Assembly: GCF_003205295.1 (NCBI RefSeq)
Contig: NZ_QJRP01000017.1
Location: 56,050 to 120,049, forward strand
Length of the DNA: 64,000 nt
From: Pseudomonas mosselii
GTDB taxonomy: Bacteria; Pseudomonadota; Gammaproteobacteria; Pseudomonadales; Pseudomonadaceae
Direction: 5' to 3'
Part shown: one piece after another, positions 52,681-61,903 of the stretch
Numbering within the stretch: the stretch's first letter is position 1
How the letters are laid out: each line of letters begins with the position of its first letter
Notes under the pieces: generated by a model
What the model saw: the letters and a program-made list of their open reading frames with translations, nothing else
The model's database searches: none
Told to the model about the DNA's origin: nothing
Made by a program: the position numbers and the translations under genes

Positions 52681-52696
52681 CTGTATTTATATACAG
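52681..52696. promoter_or_regulatory. LexA (SOS) box
   Basis: CTGTATTTATATACAG is one base from the consensus CTGTATATATATACAG and symmetric at both ends. It sits between the start of the 102-residue gene and the end of the DUF836 gene, where it would cover the promoter of the former. Confidence 0.9.
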
Positions 52697-52732
52697 CATA
52701 CGGAGCGAGCCACCCGCTCGTCAATGCGCGAC

Positions 52733-52969
52733 TCAGCCGAGGAAGGCCACCACCTGCTCGGCATCGAACGGCCAGCCCAGCTCGGCGCCGGTATCGCAAC
52801 GGCGCAGCACCGGGATGCTCAGCCCGTAACGTTCGAACAACACCTCGCTGTCGGCGATATCGACCAGCTCGACCAACAGGCCGTGCTCGACGAATGGCAT
52901 CAGCACGGCCTCGGCCACTTCGCACAGGTGGCACCCCACGGTGCCGAACAACTGGGTTTCAGGGAGCAT
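52733..52969 (-). CDS. Glutaredoxin-like DUF836 protein
   Basis: 78 residues from the ATG at 52969 (MLPETQLFGTVGCHLCEVAEAVLM). It has the CxxC motif GCHLCE and a thioredoxin-fold pattern ending in IPVLRRCDTGAELGWPFDAEQVVAFLG. A small glutaredoxin relative of unknown partner. An ATG at 52990 would add 7 residues. Confidence in the family is good, in the start moderate. Confidence 0.85.
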   Translation of the reverse strand: MLPETQLFGTVGCHLCEVAEAVLMPFVEHGLLVELVDIADSEVLFERYGLSIPVLRRCDTGAELGWPFDAEQVVAFLG

Positions 52970-53041
52970 GCAGACATCCGTAATTCGCATGAATGGATGC
53001 TCATTCTAGGTCCGTCCCCACCGATGCGCACCTGACCTGGC

Positions 53042-54250
53042 TCAATCCTGGCTGGTGGCACCGATCCGATGCACGGCCAGGTCCGCCCCCTGGAACTCCT
53101 CCTCATGGCTCAGACGCAGGCCATGCACCGCCTTGATCAGGCCATACACGGCAAAACCACCGGCCAGCGCCACCAGCACGCCCGCCAGGCTCCCCAGCAA
53201 CTGGCTGACCAGGCTGACGCCGCCCAACCCGCCCAGGGCCGCTTGACCAAACACGCCGCAGGCGATGCCGCCCCATACACCGCACAGGCCGTGCAATGGC
53301 CACACCCCCAGCACGTCGTCGATCTTCCAACGGTTCTGCGCGGCGGTGAAGCACCAGACGAACAGGCCACCGGCCACCAGCCCGGTGACCAGCGCGCCCA
53401 CCGGGTGCATCAGGTCGGAGCCCGCGCAAACCGCCACCAGGCCGGCCAACGGGCCGTTGTGCAGGAAGCCCGGGTCGTTGCGCCCGGCCAGCAGGGCCGA
53501 CAGCGTGCCACCGACCATGGCCATCAGCGAGTTGATCGCCACCAGCCCGCTCACCCCCTGCAGGGTCTGCGCGCTCATGACGTTGAAGCCGAACCAGCCG
53601 ATGATCAGGATCCACGAGCCCAGGGCCAGGAACGGAATGCTCGACGGCGCGAACGCCACCAGGCGCCCGTCGCGGTAGCGCCCGCGGCGCGCACCGAGCA
53701 GCAGCACCGCCGCCAGCGCCAGCCAGCCGCCCATGGCGTGCACCACCACGGACCCGGCAAAATCATGGAACGGCGCGCCAAAGCGCGCCTGCAGCCAAGC
53801 CTGCAGGCCGAAGTTGCCATTCCACACCACGCCTTCGAAGAACGGGTAGATGAACGCCACGATCAACGCCGTGGCGCACAGTTGCGGCGCAAAGCGCGCC
53901 CGTTCGGCGATGCCGCCGGAGATGATCGCCGGAATGGCCGCGGCGAAGGTCAGCAGGAAGAAGCACTTGACCAGCGCATAGCCGTGATCGCTTGCCAGCG
54001 TCGCCGCCGGTTGCAGGAAACTCACGCCATAAGCGATCCAGTAGCCGATGAAGAAGTACACCAATGCCGAGACGGCGAAGTCGCTGAGGATCTTCGACAA
54101 GGCGTTTACCTGGTTCTTGTACCGCACCGTGCCGACCTCGAGAAAGGCGAACCCCGCGTGCATGGCCAGGACCAGGATCGCGCCCATGAGAATGAACAAG
54201 GTGTTGGAGCCGTGGACCAGGGAGTCCATCGCGCTGTGCATGTTTTCCAT
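53042..54250 (-). CDS. Ammonium transporter (Amt family)
   Basis: 402 residues, about eleven membrane helices. It has the Amt signature region (FAGSVVVHAMGGWLALAAVLLLGARRGR) with the first conserved channel His, and HGLCGVWGGIACGVF with the second. It moves NH3/NH4+ through the inner membrane. There is no glnK or glnB beside it, unlike the classic glnK-amtB pair. The ATG at 54250 removes a doubtful hydrophilic leader. Confidence 0.9.
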   Translation of the reverse strand: MENMHSAMDSLVHGSNTLFILMGAILVLAMHAGFAFLEVGTVRYKNQVNALSKILSDFAVSALVYFFIGYWIAYGVSFLQPAATLASDHGYALVKCFFLLTFAAAIPAIISGGIAERARFAPQLCATALIVAFIYPFFEGVVWNGNFGLQAWLQARFGAPFHDFAGSVVVHAMGGWLALAAVLLLGARRGRYRDGRLVAFAPSSIPFLALGSWILIIGWFGFNVMSAQTLQGVSGLVAINSLMAMVGGTLSALLAGRNDPGFLHNGPLAGLVAVCAGSDLMHPVGALVTGLVAGGLFVWCFTAAQNRWKIDDVLGVWPLHGLCGVWGGIACGVFGQAALGGLGGVSLVSQLLGSLAGVLVALAGGFAVYGLIKAVHGLRLSHEEEFQGADLAVHRIGATSQD

Positions 54251-54554
54251 GAAGTGGCAGACCTGCAAAAAGGCACCAGGACAGTTCAAGAACCGGCATC
54301 CATGCACCTGATCGGTGCCAGGCCCCTGCCCCATTTCGGTGAGCCGGGCGGAACCTGCGTGGTTTTTTCTTGGGTTTGTCGTGGATTGGGTTAAGGTTTA
54401 GCGGTATCTGCACCGGTGGCGCATGGTTTCGGCGCAAGCCTCGGCGGACACGCACCGCTTTTTAGCAAGGGCTGTACCAACACATCCCGCTGAACCTTCC
54501 GCACCATCGGTCACTCGAAATAGCCAGTACACATCCACAGGGAGAGGCCCATCC

Positions 54555-54866
54555 ATGGCCAGCAAATCGGCAAAGACTGCACAGGAAATATTGATGGCTG
54601 ACTTCCAGGCCCTGGTCCGCGACACCGAGAAGCTGCTCGCCGACACCGCCAACCTGGCCGGCGACCAGGCCGACGAACTGCGCGACCAGATCCACGAACG
54701 CCTGGTACAAGCCCGCGAGACCTTGCAACTGACCCAGGACTCGGTGCGTGCCCGTGGCCAGGCGGCGCTCGGCAGCGCCGAGCAGTACGTGCAGGAGAAC
54801 CCGTGGCAGGCCATCGGCATCGCCGCCGGCGTCGGCCTGCTGATCGGCCTGCTGGCCAAGCGCTGA
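54555..54866 (+). CDS. DUF883 (ElaB/YqjD) family protein
   Basis: 103 residues. A coiled-coil body (LVRDTEKLLADTANLAGDQADELRDQIHERL) and a C-terminal membrane tail ending NPWQAIGIAAGVGLLIGLLAKR. E. coli YqjD and ElaB are tail-anchored membrane proteins that bind ribosomes in stationary phase and are under RpoS. First of three close genes (54555-55576), like E. coli yqjD-yqjE-yqjK. GGGAGAG precedes the ATG. Confidence 0.9.
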   Translation: MASKSAKTAQEILMADFQALVRDTEKLLADTANLAGDQADELRDQIHERLVQARETLQLTQDSVRARGQAALGSAEQYVQENPWQAIGIAAGVGLLIGLLAKR

Positions 54867-54875
54867 GGAGCCGGC

Positions 54876-55250
54876 ATGGACAACGACGCCATCGGCACGG
54901 GCGCCTCCGGTCGGCGCCTGGGCGCGGCCATATTGGGTCTGCTGCACAGCCATATCGAGTTGTTCGGCATCGAGTTGCAGGAGCAGAAGGCTCGCACCCT
55001 CAGCCTGCTGTTGTTCGCAGGCCTGGCTCTGGTATTCGCCCTGCTGCTGCTGAGCGCGCTGTCGGGCCTGCTGCTGGTGCTGCTGTGGGACAGCTACCGG
55101 CTGGCCGGGATCATCGGCCTGTGCGTGTTCTACGGGCTTGCCGCGCTGTACTGCGGCCTGCGCCTGAAAGCCGCGGTGTTCGATGAATCCTCGCCGTTCA
55201 ACGCCACCCTCGAGGAATTGGCCAAGGATCGGGAGCGCCTGCTGCCATGA
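54876..55250 (+). CDS. Phage holin family / YqjE-like membrane protein
   Basis: 124 residues with two membrane helices (about 43-70 and 76-100: LLLFAGLALVFALLLLSALSGLLLVLLW). The family is annotated as holin-like, but in this position it is the YqjE homologue, not a phage lysis protein. It is 9 nt after the DUF883 gene, and its stop overlaps the next start. Confidence 0.87.
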   Translation: MDNDAIGTGASGRRLGAAILGLLHSHIELFGIELQEQKARTLSLLLFAGLALVFALLLLSALSGLLLVLLWDSYRLAGIIGLCVFYGLAALYCGLRLKAAVFDESSPFNATLEELAKDRERLLP

Positions 55251-55576
55251 GCCTGCCCGAACTGCCCAACACCCGTAACCCACGTGAGCTACGCAAGGCG
55301 CTGCTGCGCCTGCGCATGGAAATGCACCGCCAGGAAATCCGCCACGAGTCCGGCCAGTTGCTCGAACCGGTCCACCGCCTGCGCGGCATGGGCAGCTCTT
55401 TTGGCGAGGGCCTGGGGGTCAAGCACGGCTCGCTGTGGGGCATCGGCGCCATCGTCGCCCTGGGATTTCTCACTGGCAAGGGCGTACGCAGCGGCAACCT
55501 GACGCGCCTGGTACGCCTGGGCACCAGCCTGGTGCCGCTGATCCGCCTGTTCCTCGGCAACAGTCGCCGCTCCTGA
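55247..55576 (+). CDS. Hypothetical protein of the yqjD-like operon
   Basis: 109 residues. The N-half is basic and helical (NPRELRKALLRLRMEMHRQEIRHESGQLLEPVHRLRG), then a Gly-rich hydrophobic segment (VKHGSLWGIGAIVALGFLTGKG) and a basic tail. It fills the place of E. coli yqjK, though similarity is weak. The start overlaps the previous stop (ATGA), so translation is coupled. Confidence 0.8.
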   Translation: MSLPELPNTRNPRELRKALLRLRMEMHRQEIRHESGQLLEPVHRLRGMGSSFGEGLGVKHGSLWGIGAIVALGFLTGKGVRSGNLTRLVRLGTSLVPLIRLFLGNSRRS

Positions 55577-55654
55577 GGCCAAGGCGCGCCCAGCGCTTGC
55601 GCAGGCGCGCCGGACGCAGGAAGCTATCCCGACTCTACGATGGGAGATCACGCC

Positions 55655-56986
55655 TTGGACTGGCACACCCTGCTGACCCGCGAACGACTGGGCAAGGCCC
55701 TCTACAGCCCCGAGGAACTCGGCCGCAGCCCGTTCCACAAGGACCACGACCGCATCATCTTCTCCGGCGCCTTCCGCCGCCTGGGGCGCAAGACCCAGGT
55801 GCACCCGGTATCCAGCAACGATCATATCCACACCCGCCTGACCCACTCACTGGAGGTCAGCTGCGTCGGCCGCTCGCTGGGCATGCGCGTCGGCGAGACC
55901 CTGCGCGAGCAACTGCCGGCCTGGTGCGAACCCAGCGATCTGGGAATGATCGTGCAGTCGGCCTGCCTGGCCCACGACATCGGCAACCCGCCGTTCGGCC
56001 ATTCCGGCGAGGACGCCATCCGTCACTGGTTCCAGCAGGCCGCCGGGCGCGGTTGGCTGGACGACATGAGCGACGATCAACGCACCGATTTCCTCAACTT
56101 CGAAGGCAACGCCCAGGGCTTTCGCGTGCTCACCCAGCTCGAATACCACCAGTTCGACGGCGGCATGCGCCTGACCTATGCCACCCTTGGCGCCTACCTC
56201 AAGTACCCGTGGGCGGCACGCCACGCCGACGCCCTGGGCTACAAGAAGCACAAGTTCGGCTGCTACCAGAGCGAACTGGGGCTGCTCGAGCAGATCGCCG
56301 GCAAGCTCGGCCTGCCACAGCTGGAGCACCAGCGCTGGGCCCGTCATCCCCTGGTGTACCTGATGGAGGCCGCGGACGACATCTGTTACGCCCTGATCGA
56401 CCTCGAGGATGGGTTGGAGATGGACCTGCTGCAATACGCCGAGGTCGAGGCGCTGCTGCTGGACCTGGTCGGCGACGATCTACCGGAAACCTATCGCCTG
56501 CTGGGGCCCGGTGAATCACGCAGGCGCAAGCTGGCGATCCTGCGCGGCAAAGCCATCGAACACCTGACCAACGCCGCCGCCCAGGCCTTTGTCGAACAGC
56601 AGCAGGCCCTGCTCGGCGGTCGGTTGACGGGTGACCTGGTCGAGCACATGCACGGCCCGGCGCAACGCTGCGTGCTGCAGGCCAAGGACATGGCACGCAA
56701 GAAGATCTTCCAGGACAAACGCAAGACCCTTCACGAGATCGGTGCCTACACGACCCTGGAGATCCTGCTCAACACCTTCTGTGGCGCTGCGCTGGAACAG
56801 CATGGCGGCCGTACTCCGTCGTTCAAGAGCCGGCGGGTGCTTGACCTGATCGGCAACAACGCTCCCGACCCGCACGGTTCGCTGTACGGCGCCTTTCTGC
56901 GCATGATCGACTTCATCGCCGGGATGACCGACAGCTACGCCAGCGAAATGGCTCTGGAAATGACCGGGCGCTCAAGCCCGAAATAA
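55655..56986 (+). CDS. dgt: Deoxyguanosinetriphosphate triphosphohydrolase-like protein
   Basis: 443 residues, an HD-domain dNTPase that splits dNTPs into nucleoside and triphosphate. The HD pair is visible: HTRLTHSLEVSCVGR, then CLAHDIGNPPFGHSGE. The start is TTG at 55655 with GGGAG 8 nt upstream; the ATG at 55640 has no good ribosome site. Other family motifs: GNAQGFRVLTQLEYH and ADDICYALIDLEDG. It precedes the RocA2/RocS2-type system as in other pseudomonads. Confidence 0.93.
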   Translation: MDWHTLLTRERLGKALYSPEELGRSPFHKDHDRIIFSGAFRRLGRKTQVHPVSSNDHIHTRLTHSLEVSCVGRSLGMRVGETLREQLPAWCEPSDLGMIVQSACLAHDIGNPPFGHSGEDAIRHWFQQAAGRGWLDDMSDDQRTDFLNFEGNAQGFRVLTQLEYHQFDGGMRLTYATLGAYLKYPWAARHADALGYKKHKFGCYQSELGLLEQIAGKLGLPQLEHQRWARHPLVYLMEAADDICYALIDLEDGLEMDLLQYAEVEALLLDLVGDDLPETYRLLGPGESRRRKLAILRGKAIEHLTNAAAQAFVEQQQALLGGRLTGDLVEHMHGPAQRCVLQAKDMARKKIFQDKRKTLHEIGAYTTLEILLNTFCGAALEQHGGRTPSFKSRRVLDLIGNNAPDPHGSLYGAFLRMIDFIAGMTDSYASEMALEMTGRSSPK

Positions 56987-57267
56987 TGATGTGACGAGGT
57001 GGCAGGCGTCTGTTTGCCACCCACGTTTAATACGCGTGAAATTTCCCACACAATATTGTTTTCTATTAAACACGCCCACCAGTAACACCAACAAAAACGG
57101 TCAAACCCTGACAAACACCTGCCAATATCTACATCACTCGTAGCAATGCTTCGTCAGTGTTGTAAGTAAATTCCTATATCCCTGATTTGGCAACCACTTC
57201 CCTGCCCGCCGACATTCAACTGAGCTAATGTGCCGGCTGCTTTCACGCGCAGCATGGAATGTTGAAT
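56987..57267. other. AT-rich leader region of the response regulator gene
   Basis: About 280 nt, clearly lower in GC than the rest of the window, with runs such as AATATTGTTTTCTATTAAA. No gene is seen. It probably carries the promoter and binding sites for the regulator and for H-NS-like (MvaT) proteins, but no specific site could be identified. Confidence 0.5.
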
Positions 57268-57888
57268 ATGCACTCAGTCTTTATAGTTGATGACCATCCC
57301 GTCATACGCCTGGCGATACGGATGTTGCTGGAAAACCAGGGATACAAGGTAGTCGGTGAGTCGGACAATGGCGTCGACGCCATGCAGATGATCCGCGAAA
57401 CCCCGCCGGATCTGGTTATCCTCGACATCAGCATCCCCAAGCTGGACGGCCTGGAAATGCTTTCGCGCCTGCAGGCCATGGCCATTCCGCTGAAGGTTCT
57501 GGTGCTGACCGCCCAATCACCGGCCCTGTTCGCCGTGCGCTGCATGCATTCCGGCGCGGCCGGGTATGTGTGCAAGCAGGAAGACCTCAGCGAATTGCTC
57601 AGCGCCATCAAGGCCGTACTGTCGGGATACAACTATTTCCCCAGCCAGGCGCTCAACCCACCCACGACCGGCAGCAACCAGGAGCTGGAACTGTTTCGCC
57701 AAGTCAACGACCGGGAACTCATGGTCTTGCAACTGTTCGCCCAGGGCCGCAGCAACAAAGAGATCGCCAAGGGCATGTTTCTCAGCAACAAGACTGTCAG
57801 CACTTACAAGAAACGCCTGATGCACAAGTTGCGCGCCAGCACATTGGTGGAGTTGATCGACGTCGCCAAGCGCAACGCACTGGTCTGA
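57268..57888 (+). CDS. RocA2/EvgA-type response regulator
   Basis: 206 residues. The receiver (MHSVFIVDDHPVIRLAIRMLL, Asp in LVILDISIPKLDG) is followed by a LuxR-type helix-turn-helix (ELMVLQLFAQGRSNKEIAKGMFLSNKTVSTYKKRLMHKL). The closest described relatives by pattern are BvgA/EvgA and Pseudomonas RocA2. The ATG at 57268 gives the usual MHSVFIVDDHP; 57259 is possible. RocA2 homologues influence cup fimbriae in P. aeruginosa; targets here are unknown. Confidence 0.9.
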   Translation: MHSVFIVDDHPVIRLAIRMLLENQGYKVVGESDNGVDAMQMIRETPPDLVILDISIPKLDGLEMLSRLQAMAIPLKVLVLTAQSPALFAVRCMHSGAAGYVCKQEDLSELLSAIKAVLSGYNYFPSQALNPPTTGSNQELELFRQVNDRELMVLQLFAQGRSNKEIAKGMFLSNKTVSTYKKRLMHKLRASTLVELIDVAKRNALV

Positions 57889-57892
57889 GGTC

Positions 57893-60800
57893 ATGATGTG
57901 GAGGTGTATCGTTACATCACTGCTCTGCCTGGGGCTGGGTATGCCGCTGCACGGTGCCGGCGTGACAGTTGACACGGGCCGAACCTATACCCTGCTCAGC
58001 CGCTCGGCGCCGGCTTCCGTCCAGCCGTCCCTGACGCCAGCCCAGCGCACCTGGCTCGCGGAGCGTCGGGAGCTGGTCCTGGGTACCTCGGCCCCTGACT
58101 ATCCTCCGTTCGACATCGCTACCGGCGGGCGCGAGTATCAGGGGCTGACCGCCGACTATGCCGGCCTGATCGGCAGTGCCCTGGGCCTGTCGGTGCGGGT
58201 ACAGCGCTTTCCCAGCCGGCCGGCGGCAGTCGCAGCGCTCAAGAATGGCCATATCGATCTGCTGGGCAGTGCCAACGGCTATGAGGCGCTAACCCAGGGT
58301 CTTGCCCTGTCGCGCCCCTACGCCATCGACCAACCCGTGCTGGTGACCCGCGAGGATGAAACCCGGGCACTGGACACGGGCCTCGCGGGCATGCGCCTGA
58401 GCATGCTGTATCACTACCTGCCCCCAGGGGAGATCCATGCCAACTACCCCAAGGCCGAGCTGCTCACCTTCGAGTCGTCCACCCAGGCGTTGAATGCCGT
58501 GGCCTTCGAGCAGGCGGACGTATTCATCGGCGACACTATCTCCACCCACTACCTGATTAGCCAGGGACACCTGCCGCACCTGCGCATGGCCAATTTCGGC
58601 AAGCACGAGGCCGTGGGTTTCAGTTTTGCCATGCGCGAGGACGCGCGCACCCTTCAGGCCCTGGTGAACGCCGCGCTCGAAGCCCAGCCCAACGCCAGCC
58701 GCAACGATATCTTCAAGCGCTGGAGCGCCAGCAGCGGCAGCTTGCTGACCGACCGCAAGCTGCAGTTGTCGGTGCGCGAGGAAAAATGGCTGAGCGAGCA
58801 CCCGATCATGCGCGTGGTGGTCAACGACACGGCCGCGCCCCTTACATTCTTCGACAGCAATGATCGCCTGCGCGGCATCGTCGCCGACCTGCTCGAACTC
58901 ATCCGCCTGCGTACCGGGCTGCGCTTCGAAATCCGCCGCGCCAGTGGCGATGGCGACATGATCGACCAGCTCAAGTCCGGCCGCGCCGACATCATCGCCA
59001 GCCTCTCCACCGACGCCCGTCGGGGCAGCCCACTGCAGGTCAGCCGCCCCTACCTGGAAAGTGCCTACGTGCTGGTCAGCCACACCGGCAGCGACCAGCC
59101 CAGCAGCCTCAAGCAACTCAACGGCAAGCGCGTCGCAGTACCTCGCGACAGCACCGTGGCCACCTTGCTCGCGACACGCCACCCACGGATCCACCAGGTC
59201 GCCACCGAGAGCACCTACTACTCCATGGTACTGCTCGGCAGCGGCGCAGTGGATGCGGCGATCGCCACCCTGATCGATGCCAACCACATGCTCGCCACCA
59301 GCAACGACCTGGTGATCCGTAGCACCGTGGGCACGGAGCCAGCGGCATTTTCCATGGCGACCGCCCCCGACGCCAACGAACTGGGTTCGATCCTCGACAA
59401 GGCGTTGCTGAGCATTTCGCCGGAAGAACTGGGCGTGATCAACAGTCGCTGGCGGGACCACGGCCTGCGCGACGACGCCTACTGGCGCAGCTACCGTCGG
59501 ATAATCCTGCAGGTGGTGGGGGTCATCGCCGTCCTGCTGGTGCTCGCACTGGTATGGAATGCCCGACTGCGCCGCCAGATCAAGCAGCGCCAGCGGGCCG
59601 AGCGGGCGCTGAACGACCAGCTGGAGTTCATGGGCGCGCTGCTCAACGGCACGCCCCATCCGATGTATGTGCGCGATCGTGAAGGACGCCTGCAAAGCTG
59701 CAACGACAGCTACCTGCAGGCGGTCGGTGCCGACCTCGAGCAGGTCCTGGGCAAACGCCTGGAAGATGCGCCCTTCAGCGACTGCGACTACACGCTCCAG
59801 GTCCAGGACGACTACCAGCGAGTGATGGCGCAGGGCAAACCGCTGATTCTCGACCGCCCGCTGCGCCTGAAGGATCGCGACCTGACGATCTATCACTGGA
59901 TCCTGCCCTACCGCGACTCGCTGGGCGAGATGCAAGGCATCATCGGTGGCTGGATCGACATCAGCGAACGCCGCAACCTGGTTCAGGACCTGCGCCTGGC
60001 CAAACAACAGGCCGATGATGCCAACCGGGCCAAGAGTACCTTCCTGGCCACCATCAGCCATGAGATCCGCACCCCGATGAACGCACTTATCGGCATGCTG
60101 GAGCTGGCCCTCAAGCGCGCCGAACAGGGCAAGCCAGACCGCCCGGCACTGGAGGTTGCCCACCACTCTGCCAGCGACCTGCTGGGGCTGATCGGCGACA
60201 TCCTGGATATCGCCCGGATCGAATCCGGGCAGATGTCCCTGGCCCCCGAACCTGTCGACCTGGCGGCCCTGGTCGAATCTGTAGGACGCGTGTTCGATGG
60301 CCTGGCCCGGCACAAGGGCCTGGTGCTGGACGTGGTGATCGCTCGCGAAGCCCGCTGCCATGCGATGCTTGACCCGCTACGTTTCAAGCAGGTGCTGTCG
60401 AACCTGGTGAGCAATGCGATCAAGTTCACGGAACAGGGGCAGGTACGCATCAGCGTTCGCTTGCGCAACGACGGCGATCCGGCGGTGCCGACCCTCGACC
60501 TGGAAGTGCGCGACAGCGGTATCGGGATCCACGAGCAGGACCTGCAACGCCTGTTCTCACCCTTCGTGCAGGCCAACCCCTACAGCGACGGCGCCCGTGC
60601 CGGCACCGGGCTGGGGCTGGTCATCAGCCGAGACCTGTGCAAGATGATGGGCGGCGAGCTCACCCTGCAGAGTCTGCAAGGCGTCGGTACCCGCGTGCGC
60701 CTGATGATGCCGCTGCAATGTGTCGAGCCGGTCACGGCCCTGCCGCGCCCCGCCGCCAACATCCTGCAGCCCGACCAGCAGTTGAGCATCCTGGTGATCG

Positions 60801-61528
60801 ACGACCACCCGGCCAACCTGCTGCTGATGGCACAACAACTGAACTACCTGGGTCTGAGCCAGGAAAGCGCTGAAGAGGGATGCGAGGGCTTGCGCAAGTG
60901 GCGCGAGGGTCGTTTCGATGTGCTTATCGTCGACTGCAACATGCCGCGGATGAATGGCTACCAACTGGCCAGGACGGTACGCATGGAGGAACGCCTGCAC
61001 CAGCGGCCACGCTGTACCATCCTCGGCTACACCGCCAATGCCCAGCCCGAGGTACGCCAGCAGTGCCTGGACGCCGGCATGGACGACTGCCTGCTCAAAC
61101 CCATCGGCCTGCAGGTGCTGGGGCAACGCCTGAAGGCCATTGCTCGGATCAACCACCAGGACAACACCCCGCCAGCCCCGCCACCGCGCTTCGACCTCGA
61201 AGGTTTGTCCGCGATCGTCGGTGACAACCTCGTCGACCGCGACCGCATCCTCGACACCCTGGTACTGAGCCTACGCCAAGACCTGAAGATCCTGATGGCC
61301 ATCGACCCACAGCGTGAACGCGCCGGGCTGGCGCTCCAGGCACACAAGATCCTCAGCGCGGGACGGATGCTGGATGCTCAGGCATTGATCGAGGCGTGTG
61401 AGGCGCTGGAGGAAACGGAGCTATCCCAGGCTGAACTGAAAAAGCGCCGCCAGGCGCTGGCGCGGCACATGCGCCGCGTGGAGAAAGCCCTGGCCAGGCA
61501 ACGGGAGCACCTGGCCAAGGTCGGATGA
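57893..61528 (+). CDS. RocS2/EvgS-type hybrid sensor kinase
   Basis: 1211 residues, starting 5 nt after the regulator stop with GAGG upstream. The order is: signal peptide, two Venus-flytrap periplasmic domains (about 50-270 and 285-525), membrane helix (about 537-556), PAS (about 575-690), kinase with His723 (ISHEIRTPMN), ATPase (DSGIGI, GTGLGL), receiver with Asp1014 (IVDCNMPRMNGYQ) and HPt with His1151 (AHKILSAG). It is a full three-step phosphorelay to the upstream regulator. The ligand is unknown. Confidence 0.93.
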   Translation: MMWRCIVTSLLCLGLGMPLHGAGVTVDTGRTYTLLSRSAPASVQPSLTPAQRTWLAERRELVLGTSAPDYPPFDIATGGREYQGLTADYAGLIGSALGLSVRVQRFPSRPAAVAALKNGHIDLLGSANGYEALTQGLALSRPYAIDQPVLVTREDETRALDTGLAGMRLSMLYHYLPPGEIHANYPKAELLTFESSTQALNAVAFEQADVFIGDTISTHYLISQGHLPHLRMANFGKHEAVGFSFAMREDARTLQALVNAALEAQPNASRNDIFKRWSASSGSLLTDRKLQLSVREEKWLSEHPIMRVVVNDTAAPLTFFDSNDRLRGIVADLLELIRLRTGLRFEIRRASGDGDMIDQLKSGRADIIASLSTDARRGSPLQVSRPYLESAYVLVSHTGSDQPSSLKQLNGKRVAVPRDSTVATLLATRHPRIHQVATESTYYSMVLLGSGAVDAAIATLIDANHMLATSNDLVIRSTVGTEPAAFSMATAPDANELGSILDKALLSISPEELGVINSRWRDHGLRDDAYWRSYRRIILQVVGVIAVLLVLALVWNARLRRQIKQRQRAERALNDQLEFMGALLNGTPHPMYVRDREGRLQSCNDSYLQAVGADLEQVLGKRLEDAPFSDCDYTLQVQDDYQRVMAQGKPLILDRPLRLKDRDLTIYHWILPYRDSLGEMQGIIGGWIDISERRNLVQDLRLAKQQADDANRAKSTFLATISHEIRTPMNALIGMLELALKRAEQGKPDRPALEVAHHSASDLLGLIGDILDIARIESGQMSLAPEPVDLAALVESVGRVFDGLARHKGLVLDVVIAREARCHAMLDPLRFKQVLSNLVSNAIKFTEQGQVRISVRLRNDGDPAVPTLDLEVRDSGIGIHEQDLQRLFSPFVQANPYSDGARAGTGLGLVISRDLCKMMGGELTLQSLQGVGTRVRLMMPLQCVEPVTALPRPAANILQPDQQLSILVIDDHPANLLLMAQQLNYLGLSQESAEEGCEGLRKWREGRFDVLIVDCNMPRMNGYQLARTVRMEERLHQRPRCTILGYTANAQPEVRQQCLDAGMDDCLLKPIGLQVLGQRLKAIARINHQDNTPPAPPPRFDLEGLSAIVGDNLVDRDRILDTLVLSLRQDLKILMAIDPQRERAGLALQAHKILSAGRMLDAQALIEACEALEETELSQAELKKRRQALARHMRRVEKALARQREHLAKVG

Positions 61529-61558
61529 GGGCGGTACAAGGCGTACCGCCGACATCGA

Positions 61559-61903
61559 TCAGGAAGCCGGGTTGACCGGTTTTTCCGGGTACCAGGCGTC
61601 CAGCAGCGGGCTGACTTCGATCTTGGTCAGTTCGCTGCGGCCTTTCAGCCAGGCTTCGACAGCGGCGCGCTGTTCTTCGCTGACCGAACCACGGGTGGCC
61701 TTGCAGACCAGGCCGAAGTCGTCGCCGCCGACGTAGTCCAGGCCGTTGGCATCCATGGCTTCAGCCAGGAAGGCGTCGAGGAAGGCATCGATGGCTTCAT
61801 CGGACAGGTCTTCCTTGAAGTCCAGGTTCAGTTCAAAACCCAGCTCCTGGAATTCGTCCACGCACAGTTTCTTGCGCAGGCGACGGGAACGGTTGGTAGC
61901 CAT
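61559..61903 (-). CDS. YggL-type 50S ribosome-binding protein
   Basis: 114 residues. Opens MATNRSRRLRKKLCVDEFQELGFEL, then FKEDLSDEAIDAFLDAFLAEAMDANGLDYVGGDDF, the DUF469/YggL pattern. E. coli YggL associates with the 50S subunit. A small basic head and acidic body. It is divergent from dacB. Confidence 0.92.
   Translation of the reverse strand: MATNRSRRLRKKLCVDEFQELGFELNLDFKEDLSDEAIDAFLDAFLAEAMDANGLDYVGGDDFGLVCKATRGSVSEEQRAAVEAWLKGRSELTKIEVSPLLDAWYPEKPVNPAS

Noticed and set aside
54264..54279. Possible sigma-54 promoter (CTGGTGC...TTGCA) before the ammonium transporter
   Set aside because: The GG to GC spacing is 9 instead of 10, and the site would leave almost no leader before the start codon.
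54876..55250. Holin-like gene as evidence of a prophage
   Set aside because: It is part of a yqjD-yqjE-like chromosomal operon; no lysin, portal, capsid or integrase gene is near.
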